A stretch of 64,000 bases of DNA from RGIG5327 sp045612485 (GCA_045612485.1 JAZKZE010000030.1:11252-75251); one strand, 5' to 3'; numbered from the stretch's first letter, positions 25,823 through 34,239 are shown. Numbers and translations are program-made. Notes: generated by a model from the letters alone, not told the origin.

Positions 25823-25871
25823 AAACAGTCTGAACCGGGAGAAGATACTCTCTGTTCAGACTGTTTTTTTT
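25823..25871 (+). terminator. Strong terminator of the pseudopilin/GH operon
   Basis: A 13-bp perfect stem (25823-25835 with 25854-25866) and an 18-base loop are followed by eight T (25864-25871). Confidence 0.9.
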
Positions 25872-25906
25872 GTATCCGGATGTTACGGATCAGAAACGGA
25901 AAATCT

Positions 25907-27256
25907 TTACACTTTTTTTATGACAAGAGCCGCAATAAAAAGCCAGATGACAAACATTACACAGCTTATGATCCATACCGGAAGCCAGCCCATGGTAAAA
26001 ACAAGGGTAAGGGCGAATGCTGTCCAGAGTCCGCCGCCCATAATGGGTTCATGGATAAGCTGTTTGTAACCGAATGAAGCGGCAGCTTCTGTTTTGCTTT
26101 CCGGGTCAACGGTTCTCAAAAGCATAAGTCCGGTGGCAGTTACGCCGGTAGCCTGTCCGAATTCTGCGATGGCTTTTTCAAACCATGCTTTTTTCAGGAG
26201 TTTCGGACCGAGAAACATGATGGTGAACACACAGAAAATACTTCCTGCGATCACAAGAATGAGAAGGGGCAGGAAATTATTGGCAACAACTTTCAGCTGG
26301 ATCGTTGCAACAGCGGAAACAACAAGAAAGTCCAGAGCTGTTCCGGAAAGACGCTGCATCTGTTCCTTGTTGACAAGATTCCCCAGTTTGACTTTGTTGA
26401 GAATGATTTGCAGAAAAACACCGCCGATCATGCAGAGGGGGAACAGGGGAAAGCCTTTGAAAATACGCATTTTCGCATCGGGGAAAAGAAAAATTTCAAG
26501 GTGCTGCAATCCTTTGAGAAGTCCGAATCCGGCAAGAATGGCAAGCCCGATAAGGGAGATATGGAATGCCAGAGAATCAATGGAGTCGCAGAATACGGTC
26601 TGCAAACCGGCGGGAGGCTGCTCCTGCAGTGTATAGATCCCGATCCTTTCCATCTGTTTTCTTTCTTTGAACGTACGGATCTCTTTAACATGACCTTTCT
26701 TCAATGCCCAGTTCACAAGGATCATCCCGATGACGATCCCTATGATCATCCCGCAGGTGGCAACGGTATAACCCAGAGCGATACCGTCTTCCCATTTGAA
26801 ACTTTTAAATACGTCCGCAGTTCCCCCTACTGTCCCGTGTCCGCCCTGGAAACCGATTTCCAGCAGATTTCCGAATGCGGGATTCAGTTTGAAAAGAGGC
26901 AGAAACAGGAAGCCTGCCAGTCCGAGTCCCACCGTATATTGTCCCCAGGCAAGGAGCTGCCCCATGCAGATCTGCGGAAACGCTGTACGCAGGATCGTGG
27001 AAAGTTTCGGGGTAACCGCTCCCAGAAAAAGAGAGGCAAAGATAACATTTATGAGAAAACCGGGCAGAAGTTTGATACTGTTGATCCATTGCACCGGAAT
27101 ATATTTCTGGAAAACTGTGAAGATGAACAATCCCAGAAGTCCGCCGATAACGGAACTTGGCAGATAGAGTTTCTGGAAAAGCGGTATGGCACTGCGCAGA
27201 AGTTTTCCCAGTACCAGTAAAAGCGAAAGCAGACAGAATACGATCACAGCAAGCAT
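25907..27256 (-). CDS. GltS-like sodium/glutamate symporter
   Basis: This 449-residue inner-membrane protein has about ten to twelve hydrophobic segments and the ESS-family features YLPSSVIGGLLGLFIF near the N-terminus, GFQGGHGTVGG in the first half and ATGVTATGLMLLRTVDP in the second half, matching the pattern of Na+/glutamate symporters. The usual length is about 400, so this copy is slightly long, with an extra loop around residues 190-230. It has its own promoter candidate with a palindrome. Glutamate is the likely substrate; another acid is possible. Confidence 0.85.
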   Translation of the reverse strand: MLAVIVFCLLSLLLVLGKLLRSAIPLFQKLYLPSSVIGGLLGLFIFTVFQKYIPVQWINSIKLLPGFLINVIFASLFLGAVTPKLSTILRTAFPQICMGQLLAWGQYTVGLGLAGFLFLPLFKLNPAFGNLLEIGFQGGHGTVGGTADVFKSFKWEDGIALGYTVATCGMIIGIVIGMILVNWALKKGHVKEIRTFKERKQMERIGIYTLQEQPPAGLQTVFCDSIDSLAFHISLIGLAILAGFGLLKGLQHLEIFLFPDAKMRIFKGFPLFPLCMIGGVFLQIILNKVKLGNLVNKEQMQRLSGTALDFLVVSAVATIQLKVVANNFLPLLILVIAGSIFCVFTIMFLGPKLLKKAWFEKAIAEFGQATGVTATGLMLLRTVDPESKTEAAASFGYKQLIHEPIMGGGLWTAFALTLVFTMGWLPVWIISCVMFVIWLFIAALVIKKV

Positions 27257-27292
27257 AAAAAAATCCTTTTTTGAGTTATTGTCAGTCTGATT

Positions 27293-27320
27293 AATTTACC
27301 AGTAAATCGGAAAATTGCAA
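27293..27320 (-). promoter_or_regulatory. Promoter of gltS-like gene with palindrome
   Basis: On the minus strand TTGCAA (27315-27320), 16 bp, TAAATT (27293-27298). A perfect palindrome ATTTAC-CA-GTAAAT at 27294-27307 covers the -10 and part of the spacer and may be an operator. Confidence 0.4.
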
Positions 27321-27344
27321 ATTATTTTCTCTCTGTTGTGTAAT

Positions 27345-27384
27345 AAAAGAAATCCCCGGATGGAGATTTTTCTCTTCCGGGGAT
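27345..27384 (-). terminator. Terminator after flavorubredoxin gene
   Basis: A 9-bp stem ATCCCCGGA (27352-27360)/TCCGGGGAT (27376-27384); on the minus strand it is followed by TTCTTTTATT. Confidence 0.75.
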
Positions 27385-27409
27385 GAAATAACTTTGGAAA
27401 AAGCTTTTC

Positions 27410-29200
27410 TTATACGATCTTTTCAAAGTCGCTTGCTCCATGTTTGCACAGGGGGCAGACATAGTCGGCGGGAAGTTCTTCCCCTTCATAGACATAACCG
27501 CAGATCTGGCAGACATATCCTTTTTTCCCTTCCGTTTCGGGAGCGGGTTTCACATTTTTCTGATAGTAGTTATAGGTCATGGTTTCCGTCTGGGAAAGGA
27601 CTCTGGATTCGGTGATGCAGCAGATAAACATCACATGGCTGTCCAGATCCACTTCCTCTTCCACCTTGAGGGAGAGGAAACTGTTGATATAACTGGGCAG
27701 GAAAACAAGCCCGTTAGCGGAACGCAGTTTGGGGAAGTCTTTGAACTTATCCACGTTTCTGCCGCTGTGGAAACCGAATCTTTCAAAGATCTCGAAGGGA
27801 GCATCTGTGGAAAGGCAGTTGAGGTTCATGATCTTTGTTTTCTGGATCACATGGCAGGAGTAATTCTGTTTGTTCAATGTAACGGCAATACGGTTGGGGG
27901 TATTGGTCACCTGGGTGACGGCATTGACGATAAGGGCGTTATCCCTTGTGCCGTCATTGGAGGTGAGGGCATAAAGACCGTAGCCGATATTGAAGAGTGC
28001 TGTAAGATCGTTCTGCTGCCGGGAATCCCCTTTCTGGACAAGATAGGCACTGGAAAGTTCATCAGCAAGAGCGTCAAGCGTCTGACTGCTTTCTGCATTG
28101 AGGGCAGATTTGATGCTGACTGTATTCTGGGCAAAGGTGATATTTTTGCATTCTTCCAGCATCCCTTTCATCACTTTTGCTGCGAGAGGAGCCCAGGAAC
28201 CGTTTTCAATAAGTCCTACTGTACGGTTCTGGAAATTGCGTTCCACAAGACCGTGGATAAAGGTATGCATGAAGGGGAAAATATCCGCATTGTAGGTCGT
28301 TGTGGCAAGGACAACTTTTCCGTAACGGAAGGCTTCAGCGATTGCCTGCGCCATATCACATCTGGCAAGATCCCGTACAACAACTTTGGGACAGCCGTTG
28401 GAACGCAGTTTTTCCGCAAGGATCTCTACCGCCTTTTTGGTATTACCGTAAATGGAGGTATAGGCAATAAGGATGCCTTCACTTTCAATGGAGTAGGAAC
28501 TCCAGGTGTTGTAAAGATCCAGATAGTAACCCAGATTTTCTGTAAGGACAGGACCATGCAGCGGGCAGATGGTCTGAATATCCAGTCCGGAAGCCTTTTT
28601 CAGAAGGTTCTGCACCTGATTGCCGTATTTGCCTACGATCCCGATGTAATAACGGCGGGCTTCATCCAGCCAGTCTTCTGTCACATCCAGCGCACCGAAT
28701 TTACCGAACCCGTCGGCGGAGAAAAGAACTTTGGAAGTGGTATCGTATGTAACGATGACTTCAGGCCAGTGTACCATGGGGGCGGCGACAAAGGCGAGAA
28801 CATGTTTACCCAGAGAGAAGGTATCGCCTTCGGCTACTGTAATACGGCGGTCGGCAAAATCTTTACCGAAAAAGTTCTGCATCATGGTAAAGGCTTTGGC
28901 GGAAGAAACGATTTTTGCTTCCGGATAAAGTTCCATGAAATTGGCGATATTGGCGGCGTGATCCATTTCCATGTGCTGGATGATAAGAAAATCCACGTTT
29001 CTGCCGTTGAGGGCTTTTGTGATGTTATCCAGCCACTGGTGAGTGTATTTTGCATCCACTGTATCCATGACGGCTACTTTCTCGTCAAGGATGACATAAG
29101 AGTTGTAACTCATTCCGTTGGGGACTTTGTACTGACCTTCAAAAAGATCGGTGATGTGATCGTTCACTCCTACATAAAGAATATCTTCTCTGATCTGCAT
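27410..29200 (-). CDS. Flavodiiron protein with flavin reductase and rubredoxin-like domains
   Basis: This 596-residue cytoplasmic enzyme should reduce O2 or NO to harmless products in an anaerobe. Residues 1-245 form the diiron beta-lactamase-like domain with the complete ligand set HxExDH (76-81), the His in MVHWPE, the Asp in SADGFG and the His in PLHGP. About 250-395 is a flavodoxin domain (YTSIYGNTKKA), about 410-555 a flavin reductase-like domain (NRIAVTLNKQNYSCH), and the last 35 residues a short rubredoxin-like unit with two CxxC pairs (CQIC, CPLC). All electron carriers are thus on one chain. ATG 29200 has GGAGG five bases upstream, unlike ATG 29281. Confidence 0.93.
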   Translation of the reverse strand: MQIREDILYVGVNDHITDLFEGQYKVPNGMSYNSYVILDEKVAVMDTVDAKYTHQWLDNITKALNGRNVDFLIIQHMEMDHAANIANFMELYPEAKIVSSAKAFTMMQNFFGKDFADRRITVAEGDTFSLGKHVLAFVAAPMVHWPEVIVTYDTTSKVLFSADGFGKFGALDVTEDWLDEARRYYIGIVGKYGNQVQNLLKKASGLDIQTICPLHGPVLTENLGYYLDLYNTWSSYSIESEGILIAYTSIYGNTKKAVEILAEKLRSNGCPKVVVRDLARCDMAQAIAEAFRYGKVVLATTTYNADIFPFMHTFIHGLVERNFQNRTVGLIENGSWAPLAAKVMKGMLEECKNITFAQNTVSIKSALNAESSQTLDALADELSSAYLVQKGDSRQQNDLTALFNIGYGLYALTSNDGTRDNALIVNAVTQVTNTPNRIAVTLNKQNYSCHVIQKTKIMNLNCLSTDAPFEIFERFGFHSGRNVDKFKDFPKLRSANGLVFLPSYINSFLSLKVEEEVDLDSHVMFICCITESRVLSQTETMTYNYYQKNVKPAPETEGKKGYVCQICGYVYEGEELPADYVCPLCKHGASDFEKIV

Positions 29201-29247
29201 AGATTCCTCCATTTTCTGTATAAAATTTTCTGTACGGATCATGCTGT

Positions 29248-29277
29248 AATATAGCACAGAAAAAAGTTTCCTGCCAA
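29248..29277 (-). promoter_or_regulatory. Promoter of flavorubredoxin gene
   Basis: On the minus strand TTGGCA (29272-29277), 18 bp, TATATT (29248-29253), about 50 bp before the start codon. Confidence 0.5.
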
Positions 29278-29314
29278 TCAAAAAACGTAATTTAAGAAAA
29301 AAATCGTATTTTTT

Positions 29315-30130
29315 TCAATCCAAAAGAACTTTTCCCCGGTCGGCACATTGTTTTCTGTAGGCAACCGGGGCAATTTTGAAGAAACTCTTGAACACCTTGG
29401 AAAAGTGGTACCGGTCGGAAAAAGCGGTTTTTTCCGCGATCTCCTTTATGGAAAGATCGGAATGAAGAAGCAGACTCAGGGCCTTTTCCATTCGGATGGA
29501 TAAAAGATAATTTTTTGAGGTCATGCCGGTTTCTTTCTTGAAAAGTGCGTAATAGGTATTCAGGGATAAACCTGTCCGGCGGCAGATCTCCCTGCAGGAG
29601 TGACGGGAACCGGGTTCTGAACTCATAATATCAATGGCACGTTTGATCCTGGGATCGAGAATGGTCTTTTCCCGGGGGAGAAAACGCTCTTTCGGAAAGG
29701 AGAGAAAACAACTGTAAATAATCATACGTAAGTGCAGGGATAAATTGGGTTCACTGCGGTCGGAACGCAAACTTTCTGCATGAAAGGCAATATTTCCCGC
29801 AGGAAGGGTAATAATACCCCGTTTCACATGGTCAAAAGGGGGCGGTGCGGAAAAATGAATGTAAAAATGGGGAAAGGGTTTTGTCATGGAACTGGTAAAT
29901 GTAGTGTAGGGGGGAATGAGGATGACTGTATCCGGCGTGAGTGCTGTTATCCTGTCATCTTCTTTGAGAAACGCCCCTTCCTCCCTGTTCCAGTAAAGCC
30001 GCCAGGAGTGGGAATTGACATTTGTATATTTCCAGAAATCGATCCTTTCAATATAATCAAAACCGCTTATTCTGACATCAAAAATACTTTTCCCGCCTTC
30101 TGAATCCGGAAAAATTGTGTTTTTTGACAT
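29315..30130 (-). CDS. AraC-family transcriptional regulator
   Basis: This 271-residue regulator has an N-terminal sensor region (about 1-165) and a C-terminal AraC helix-turn-helix pair (about 175-265, SCREICRRTGLSLNTYYALFKKETG and LSIKEIAEKTAFSDRYHFSKVFKSF). It is transcribed away from the unclassified gene at 30238 across a short gap holding a 28-bp inverted repeat. Control of that gene, and possibly of the nearby KDG genes, is likely. ATG 30130 is preferred over ATG 30151, which has no ribosome site. Confidence 0.9.
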   Translation of the reverse strand: MSKNTIFPDSEGGKSIFDVRISGFDYIERIDFWKYTNVNSHSWRLYWNREEGAFLKEDDRITALTPDTVILIPPYTTFTSSMTKPFPHFYIHFSAPPPFDHVKRGIITLPAGNIAFHAESLRSDRSEPNLSLHLRMIIYSCFLSFPKERFLPREKTILDPRIKRAIDIMSSEPGSRHSCREICRRTGLSLNTYYALFKKETGMTSKNYLLSIRMEKALSLLLHSDLSIKEIAEKTAFSDRYHFSKVFKSFFKIAPVAYRKQCADRGKVLLD

Positions 30131-30164
30131 AATAACACCACTTTTGTACATTTATTTTTTTGTG

Positions 30165-30192
30165 TTTCCGTGTATAGTAATATACATGGAAA
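30165..30192. promoter_or_regulatory. 28-bp inverted repeat, probable operator
   Basis: TTTCCGTGTATA (30165-30176) and TATACATGGAAA (30181-30192) are inverted copies matching at 11 of 12 positions around a 4-bp centre. The site lies between the divergent AraC gene and the 30238 gene and overlaps a TATAGT that could be a -10 box. Confidence 0.6.
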
Positions 30193-30237
30193 AATCAAAA
30201 ATCCAACCCCGCAACAAAAAAACAACAGGAGAAAAAG

Positions 30238-31260
30238 ATGTTTGCAAAAGATCCTCTGCATCTGAAGCTGGATATTGCCCTTGAAAAACTGCTTGCCAAA
30301 AGGAAAGAACTTATTGCCAACCTTCCCAAAGGTGTCGCTTACGGTGCCCCTGCCGCCAGACGGCCGGAAGGATATGTGGAAGAAGATAAAGAACTTGGTG
30401 TACTGAACTTTGAATGGGCAGACCAGATCAGAAAGGAAAATGATGAATGTAATGAAGTCCTTTTTGAGATCCTTGCCGGTCTTCCCCGTTGTGACAGAAA
30501 TACTCTCCCCAAACTTACCCCGGATAAAGTCTGGGTATGGGGCGGTCCCACTCCCCAGTGGGGCGGAAGTATGGCGGATGATACCCTTGTGAGGGGGGCG
30601 GATTATTTCAATGCGGAAAATGCTGTATATGTTTACGGCCCCACCACAGACAAGATGATGCAGATGCACTCCAAATACAAAAAAATGCTCTGCCAGGTGA
30701 ACTCCAACTGCCGTACAGCCGGAGCGTTGTATCACTCTGAAGAAGAAAATGCGGCACTTTTGAGCGAACTTTCTCTCAAATACCCCAATATCGTCGGAGC
30801 CATGTGCGATGACTACTGTACCGGGACAAACCGTATTCTTCTTCCCGAACGCTTTGAAAAGATCTACCGCGGCACGAAGAAGTACAATAAAGATCTGAAA
30901 GTATATGGCGTAGTTTATGCCCATGAACTTGCTGTCCGCAACTTCCAGCTCATTCAGGATTATGTGGATGTGGTCAACTTCTGGATCTGGAACAAAGATG
31001 AGATCCTTGATTACGACGAACATATCGCCCGTTGTCAGGAAAACTTCCCCGGCAAACCTATCATCCAGGGGATCTTTATCCATGAATACGGCAGAGCCGA
31101 TGTGGGCAATCCTCCCGCACTTCTGGAATACCAGCTGGATAAGGCAAGAGAATATATGGCAAAAGGCGTGGTGGAAGGGATCATTATTCTCGGTGACAGA
31201 GAGATCAAAAAATGGCCGGAATCCGCTTCCGCAGTAAAGAATTATCTTCTGAATCAGTAA
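30238..31260 (+). CDS. Unclassified TIM-barrel-like protein
   Basis: I do not recognise this 340-residue cytoplasmic protein by family. It is rich in aromatic residues and shows beta-alpha repeats: DKVWVWGGPTPQWGG, NAVYVYGP, PNIVGAMCDDYCTG, DLKVYGVVYAHEL, DVVNFWIWNKDE, KPIIQGIFIHEYG and VEGIIILGDRE. This pattern of strand ends with Asp, Glu, Trp and Tyr suggests a TIM barrel of glycoside hydrolase type. CDDY and IHEYG are candidate active-site segments. AGGAG precedes the start, a palindromic operator lies upstream and a terminator follows, so it is a single regulated unit under the divergent AraC protein. Confidence 0.7.
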   Translation: MFAKDPLHLKLDIALEKLLAKRKELIANLPKGVAYGAPAARRPEGYVEEDKELGVLNFEWADQIRKENDECNEVLFEILAGLPRCDRNTLPKLTPDKVWVWGGPTPQWGGSMADDTLVRGADYFNAENAVYVYGPTTDKMMQMHSKYKKMLCQVNSNCRTAGALYHSEEENAALLSELSLKYPNIVGAMCDDYCTGTNRILLPERFEKIYRGTKKYNKDLKVYGVVYAHELAVRNFQLIQDYVDVVNFWIWNKDEILDYDEHIARCQENFPGKPIIQGIFIHEYGRADVGNPPALLEYQLDKAREYMAKGVVEGIIILGDREIKKWPESASAVKNYLLNQ

Positions 31261-31283
31261 GATGCTGTTTCTGTAAAATAAAC

Positions 31284-31325
31284 AAAGATCCTGTCAGAAA
31301 ATACTTTCCGGCAGGATCTTTTTTT
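31284..31325 (+). terminator. Terminator after the TIM-barrel-like gene
   Basis: A 10-bp stem AAAGATCCTG (31284-31293)/CAGGATCTTT (31312-31321) is followed by T to 31325. Confidence 0.85.
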
Positions 31326-31349
31326 GACCTGTTTTTTACAGTCCGGGAC

Positions 31350-31970
31350 TTATTTGAATTTTTTCCTGACCATGGAGGCAAGCAACTTTGCTGTTTGTGC
31401 TGTTTCAGAAAGAGGCTTGCCCGGTTTGTAAAGAGCGCCTCCTATGCCTGCTCCGCAGGCAACATCCAGGAAGGATACAAAGTTTTCTGTTGTTACGCCG
31501 CCTACTGCCATAATGGGAGTTTTGATGACCGCTTTCAAATCTTTGATGTAGGAAGGGCCCAGACAGGCGGGAAAAAGTTTCAGATAGTCCGCTCCGGCTT
31601 TGACCGCTTTGAACCCCTCTGTAGCGGTAAAGAAACCCGGTATGGAAACAAGGGAGAGGGCTTTTGTTTCTTTGATGACCTCTTCATCAGTATTGGGAGA
31701 GATGATAAACTTTCCGCCGGAAGCCTTTACATTCAGCACATCTTCCTTCGTAAGGACGGTACCCGCCCCCACCATCTGACGTGTACCGCAATAGTCAACA
31801 GCCTCCCGGATGCGGGAAAAGGCATCCGGGGTATTGAGAGGGATTTCCAGAAGTTTGATCCCCGCATCATAAAGAGCATCGCAAACCGGAAGAAGCTCTT
31901 CTTTACGGATCCCCCGGAGAATGACAACAATGGGCATTTCCTTCAGGAAGGTATCAAACTTTTCTTTCAT
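31350..31970 (-). CDS. KDPG/KDPGal-type aldolase
   Basis: This 206-residue class I aldolase cleaves 2-keto-3-deoxy-6-phospho sugar acids to pyruvate and glyceraldehyde 3-phosphate. PIVVILRGI, LEIPLNTP, VGAGTVLT, ISPNTDEEV, GADYLKLFPA with the Schiff-base Lys, and AVGGVTTENF are all present. The wording of LEIPLNTP and GPSYIKDLKAVI is closer to DgoA (2-dehydro-3-deoxy-6-phosphogalactonate aldolase) than to Eda, from my memory of those proteins. It is downstream of a KDG kinase-like gene with a 32-bp gap, giving two successive steps. Hexuronate or galactonate breakdown is the likely pathway. Confidence 0.88.
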   Translation of the reverse strand: MKEKFDTFLKEMPIVVILRGIRKEELLPVCDALYDAGIKLLEIPLNTPDAFSRIREAVDYCGTRQMVGAGTVLTKEDVLNVKASGGKFIISPNTDEEVIKETKALSLVSIPGFFTATEGFKAVKAGADYLKLFPACLGPSYIKDLKAVIKTPIMAVGGVTTENFVSFLDVACGAGIGGALYKPGKPLSETAQTAKLLASMVRKKFK

Positions 31971-32002
31971 ATATCCCTCTCTTTCTGTATTATTCAGAAT
32001 GA

Positions 32003-33103
32003 TTATCTCTGTACTCTTCCGGATGCAGAGCCTTTCATCAGATTTTCCACTTCTTTCCGGGAGGAGAAATTGTAATCTCCGGAAATGGTGTGTTTCAATG
32101 CACTTGCGGCGACTGCAAAGCGTATGGCATCAGCAGGGGCGGCAAGTTCTTCTGTATTCAGAGCAAAAAGAAGTCCGGCGCAGAAGGAATCGCCTCCGCC
32201 GAATCTGTCCACGATGTCCTTTATTTCATAGGGAGCGTAAGTTTTATCAGCGGCAAGAGGAGCAAAAAATGCTTCTTTTGCTCCGCAGTCATAGAGCATA
32301 CCGCCCCAGTTGTTGTGGTCGGCAGAGATACTTTCCCGCAGAGTGATGGCAACAAATTTTGCCTTGGGGAATTTTGCGGAAAGAAGTGCGGCTACTTCCC
32401 TGTAGCCCTCAATATTCAATTCCCCTTTTTCAATGGAAGTATTGCTGGCATTGATCCCGAAAACATCGGAAGCATCCTCTTCGTTTCCGATAATGATATC
32501 TGCCAGGGGAACGATCTGACTCATACAGCGGTTTGCCAGAACATTTTTTGCAGTCCCTTCCTCCCAGTTCCAGAGTTTTTTACGGTAGTTGAGGTCAATG
32601 GAAATGGTGATATTCTTTTCCGCCGCCTTCTGTGCAACAGCAAGGGTGGAAAGAAAGGCATTTTTTGTGAGAGAGGGGGTGATCCCGGAAAGATGCAGAT
32701 GGGTGACTCCTTCCAGCATGGCGTCAAAATCGTACTCTTCCGGAGCAAGAAGAGATATGGTGGAGCCTTCCCGGTCATAGACCACATTGGAGCCTCTCAT
32801 ATTGGAACCGTGTTCGGCAAAATAGATCCCCATTCTGCCTTTTTTGCTGTAAAGGATCCTGCTTACATCGCAGCCCATACCCGCCAGCTGTGCGGCAAAA
32901 CCTCTGGAAACGGGATTATCCGGCAATCCTGTAAGGTATCTGCTTTTTCCGCCAAGCACGGCAAAGGAGGCACATACATTGGCTTCCCCGCCGCCGTAAC
33001 ACGCCTGCAATTCCCCCGGAAGAACCTGGGCAAAACGTTTTTTCCCTTCCGGACTGAGCCGGAGCATGACTTCACCGAAACCGGCAATAAGAACTTCTTT
33101 CAT
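32003..33103 (-). CDS. kdgK: 2-dehydro-3-deoxygluconate kinase-like PfkB kinase
   Basis: This 366-residue ribokinase-fold enzyme starts with IAGFGEVMLRLSP, the form typical of KDG kinases, and ends with DRFGGGDSFCAGLLFAL, where the anion-hole motif is GGGD and its Asp is the catalytic base. GGGEANVCASFAVLGGKS and SIDLNYRKKLW are further family markers. It should phosphorylate KDG or KDGal, giving the substrate of the adjacent aldolase. It has its own promoter and a ribosome site (AAGGAG). Exact stereochemistry is not decided by sequence. Confidence 0.85.
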   Translation of the reverse strand: MKEVLIAGFGEVMLRLSPEGKKRFAQVLPGELQACYGGGEANVCASFAVLGGKSRYLTGLPDNPVSRGFAAQLAGMGCDVSRILYSKKGRMGIYFAEHGSNMRGSNVVYDREGSTISLLAPEEYDFDAMLEGVTHLHLSGITPSLTKNAFLSTLAVAQKAAEKNITISIDLNYRKKLWNWEEGTAKNVLANRCMSQIVPLADIIIGNEEDASDVFGINASNTSIEKGELNIEGYREVAALLSAKFPKAKFVAITLRESISADHNNWGGMLYDCGAKEAFFAPLAADKTYAPYEIKDIVDRFGGGDSFCAGLLFALNTEELAAPADAIRFAVAASALKHTISGDYNFSSRKEVENLMKGSASGRVQR

Positions 33104-33145
33104 ATTTTCTCCTTGTAAGGTTTGTACTGTTGTATTCCTGCTATA

Positions 33146-33173
33146 ATAATATACCTGTTTTCCAGTATTTCAA
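33146..33173 (-). promoter_or_regulatory. Promoter of the KDG kinase/aldolase pair
   Basis: On the minus strand TTGAAA (33168-33173), 16 bp, TATTAT (33146-33151). Confidence 0.5.
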
Positions 33174-33195
33174 GTATTTTTTTCCGTAAAAAAAG

Positions 33196-34197
33196 TTATT
33201 TTACACAGTTTATAAGCCCTGTATGGATGGCAATGCACCAGATTGCGGAAAGAATGATCCACAATATCACTCCCTGAATGACCGGTTTCAGACCAAGTTC
33301 CTTCAGCTTTTCTTTGCTCAGATTTCCGCCGATGAGATAAAGGGTGGTGATCATAAGGTATTTTGAAATATTTTTCAGGTGACTGCCGCAGGATGTGACA
33401 ATTTCTTCCGTTGCCGGAAAAAGTTTCGGCAGAAAGGTGACAAATGCCGCCGCAAGAAGAAAGCCGGGGATGAACCAGGGGACTTTCCATTTGATTTTCC
33501 TCTTTTCCCCCTCCTCATCTTTTTCTGCAATAAAACAGCTTAAAAAGACAGTGACAGGAACGATCCACAATGCACGGGCAAGTTTGATGGTCGTTCCCAC
33601 TTCCAGTGCTTCCTCCCCGTATGCCATAGCCGCTCCCACAACGGAGGAGGTGTCATGGATACCCAATGCGGCAAAATAACCGAATTGCGTCTGGGTGAAA
33701 TGCAAGGCTTTGCCCACAAAGGGAAAGACCCACAATGCAATGGCGTTCAGGGCAAAGACCACCGCAGAAGCCATGGCGATCTCATGGGATTTTGCTTTCA
33801 ATGCCGGGGCGGCAGCGGCAATGGCACTTCCGCCGCAGATGGAGGTGCCTACTCCGATAAGGTAAGAGGTATTTTTCTGTACTTTCAGGATCTTTCCCAG
33901 AAGAGTTCCCAGACCGATCCCCATAACGATCCCGGCAAAGGTATAGAGGAAACCGTTTGCTCCTGCACGCAATACTTCAATAAGGTTCATGCCGAAACCC
34001 ATGCCAACGATCGTTGCCCCCAGCAGATTGGAGGTCATTTTTGAGGTCTTCTCCCGGAAGGGATTGCCGATAAAAATGGAAAAGAGTATTCCGCAGAGGA
34101 CGGCAAGTCCGGGTGCAAAATTTCTTGTTGCTGGGATAAAAGCCGGCACAAGGAAAAAGGCGGCTCCGAGGGCAGAAAAAGAGATTTTTTTGAGCAT
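33196..34197 (-). CDS. YeiH-family putative sulfate exporter
   Basis: This 333-residue inner-membrane protein matches the UPF0324/YeiH family: about ten helices, an N-terminal ISFSALGAAFFLVPAF, LLGATIVGMGFGMNL, the conserved GTSICGGSAIAA and GIHDTSSVVGAAMAYG. Members are annotated as putative sulfate exporters on limited evidence. ATG 34197 is preferred because AGGATGA lies upstream and the resulting start is hydrophobic as expected; ATG 34248 has no site. It has its own promoter and no linked sulfur genes. Confidence 0.88.
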   Translation of the reverse strand: MLKKISFSALGAAFFLVPAFIPATRNFAPGLAVLCGILFSIFIGNPFREKTSKMTSNLLGATIVGMGFGMNLIEVLRAGANGFLYTFAGIVMGIGLGTLLGKILKVQKNTSYLIGVGTSICGGSAIAAAAPALKAKSHEIAMASAVVFALNAIALWVFPFVGKALHFTQTQFGYFAALGIHDTSSVVGAAMAYGEEALEVGTTIKLARALWIVPVTVFLSCFIAEKDEEGEKRKIKWKVPWFIPGFLLAAAFVTFLPKLFPATEEIVTSCGSHLKNISKYLMITTLYLIGGNLSKEKLKELGLKPVIQGVILWIILSAIWCIAIHTGLINCVK

Positions 34198-34239
34198 AGA
34201 TAAATCATCCTGTAAAATAATAAAAACAAAGTTCAGAAT

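Noticed and set aside
29201..29281. Upstream 27-codon extension of the flavorubredoxin
   Set aside because: ATG 29281 lies at or before the promoter, has no ribosome site, and the extension is not typical of the family; ATG 29200 has GGAGG.
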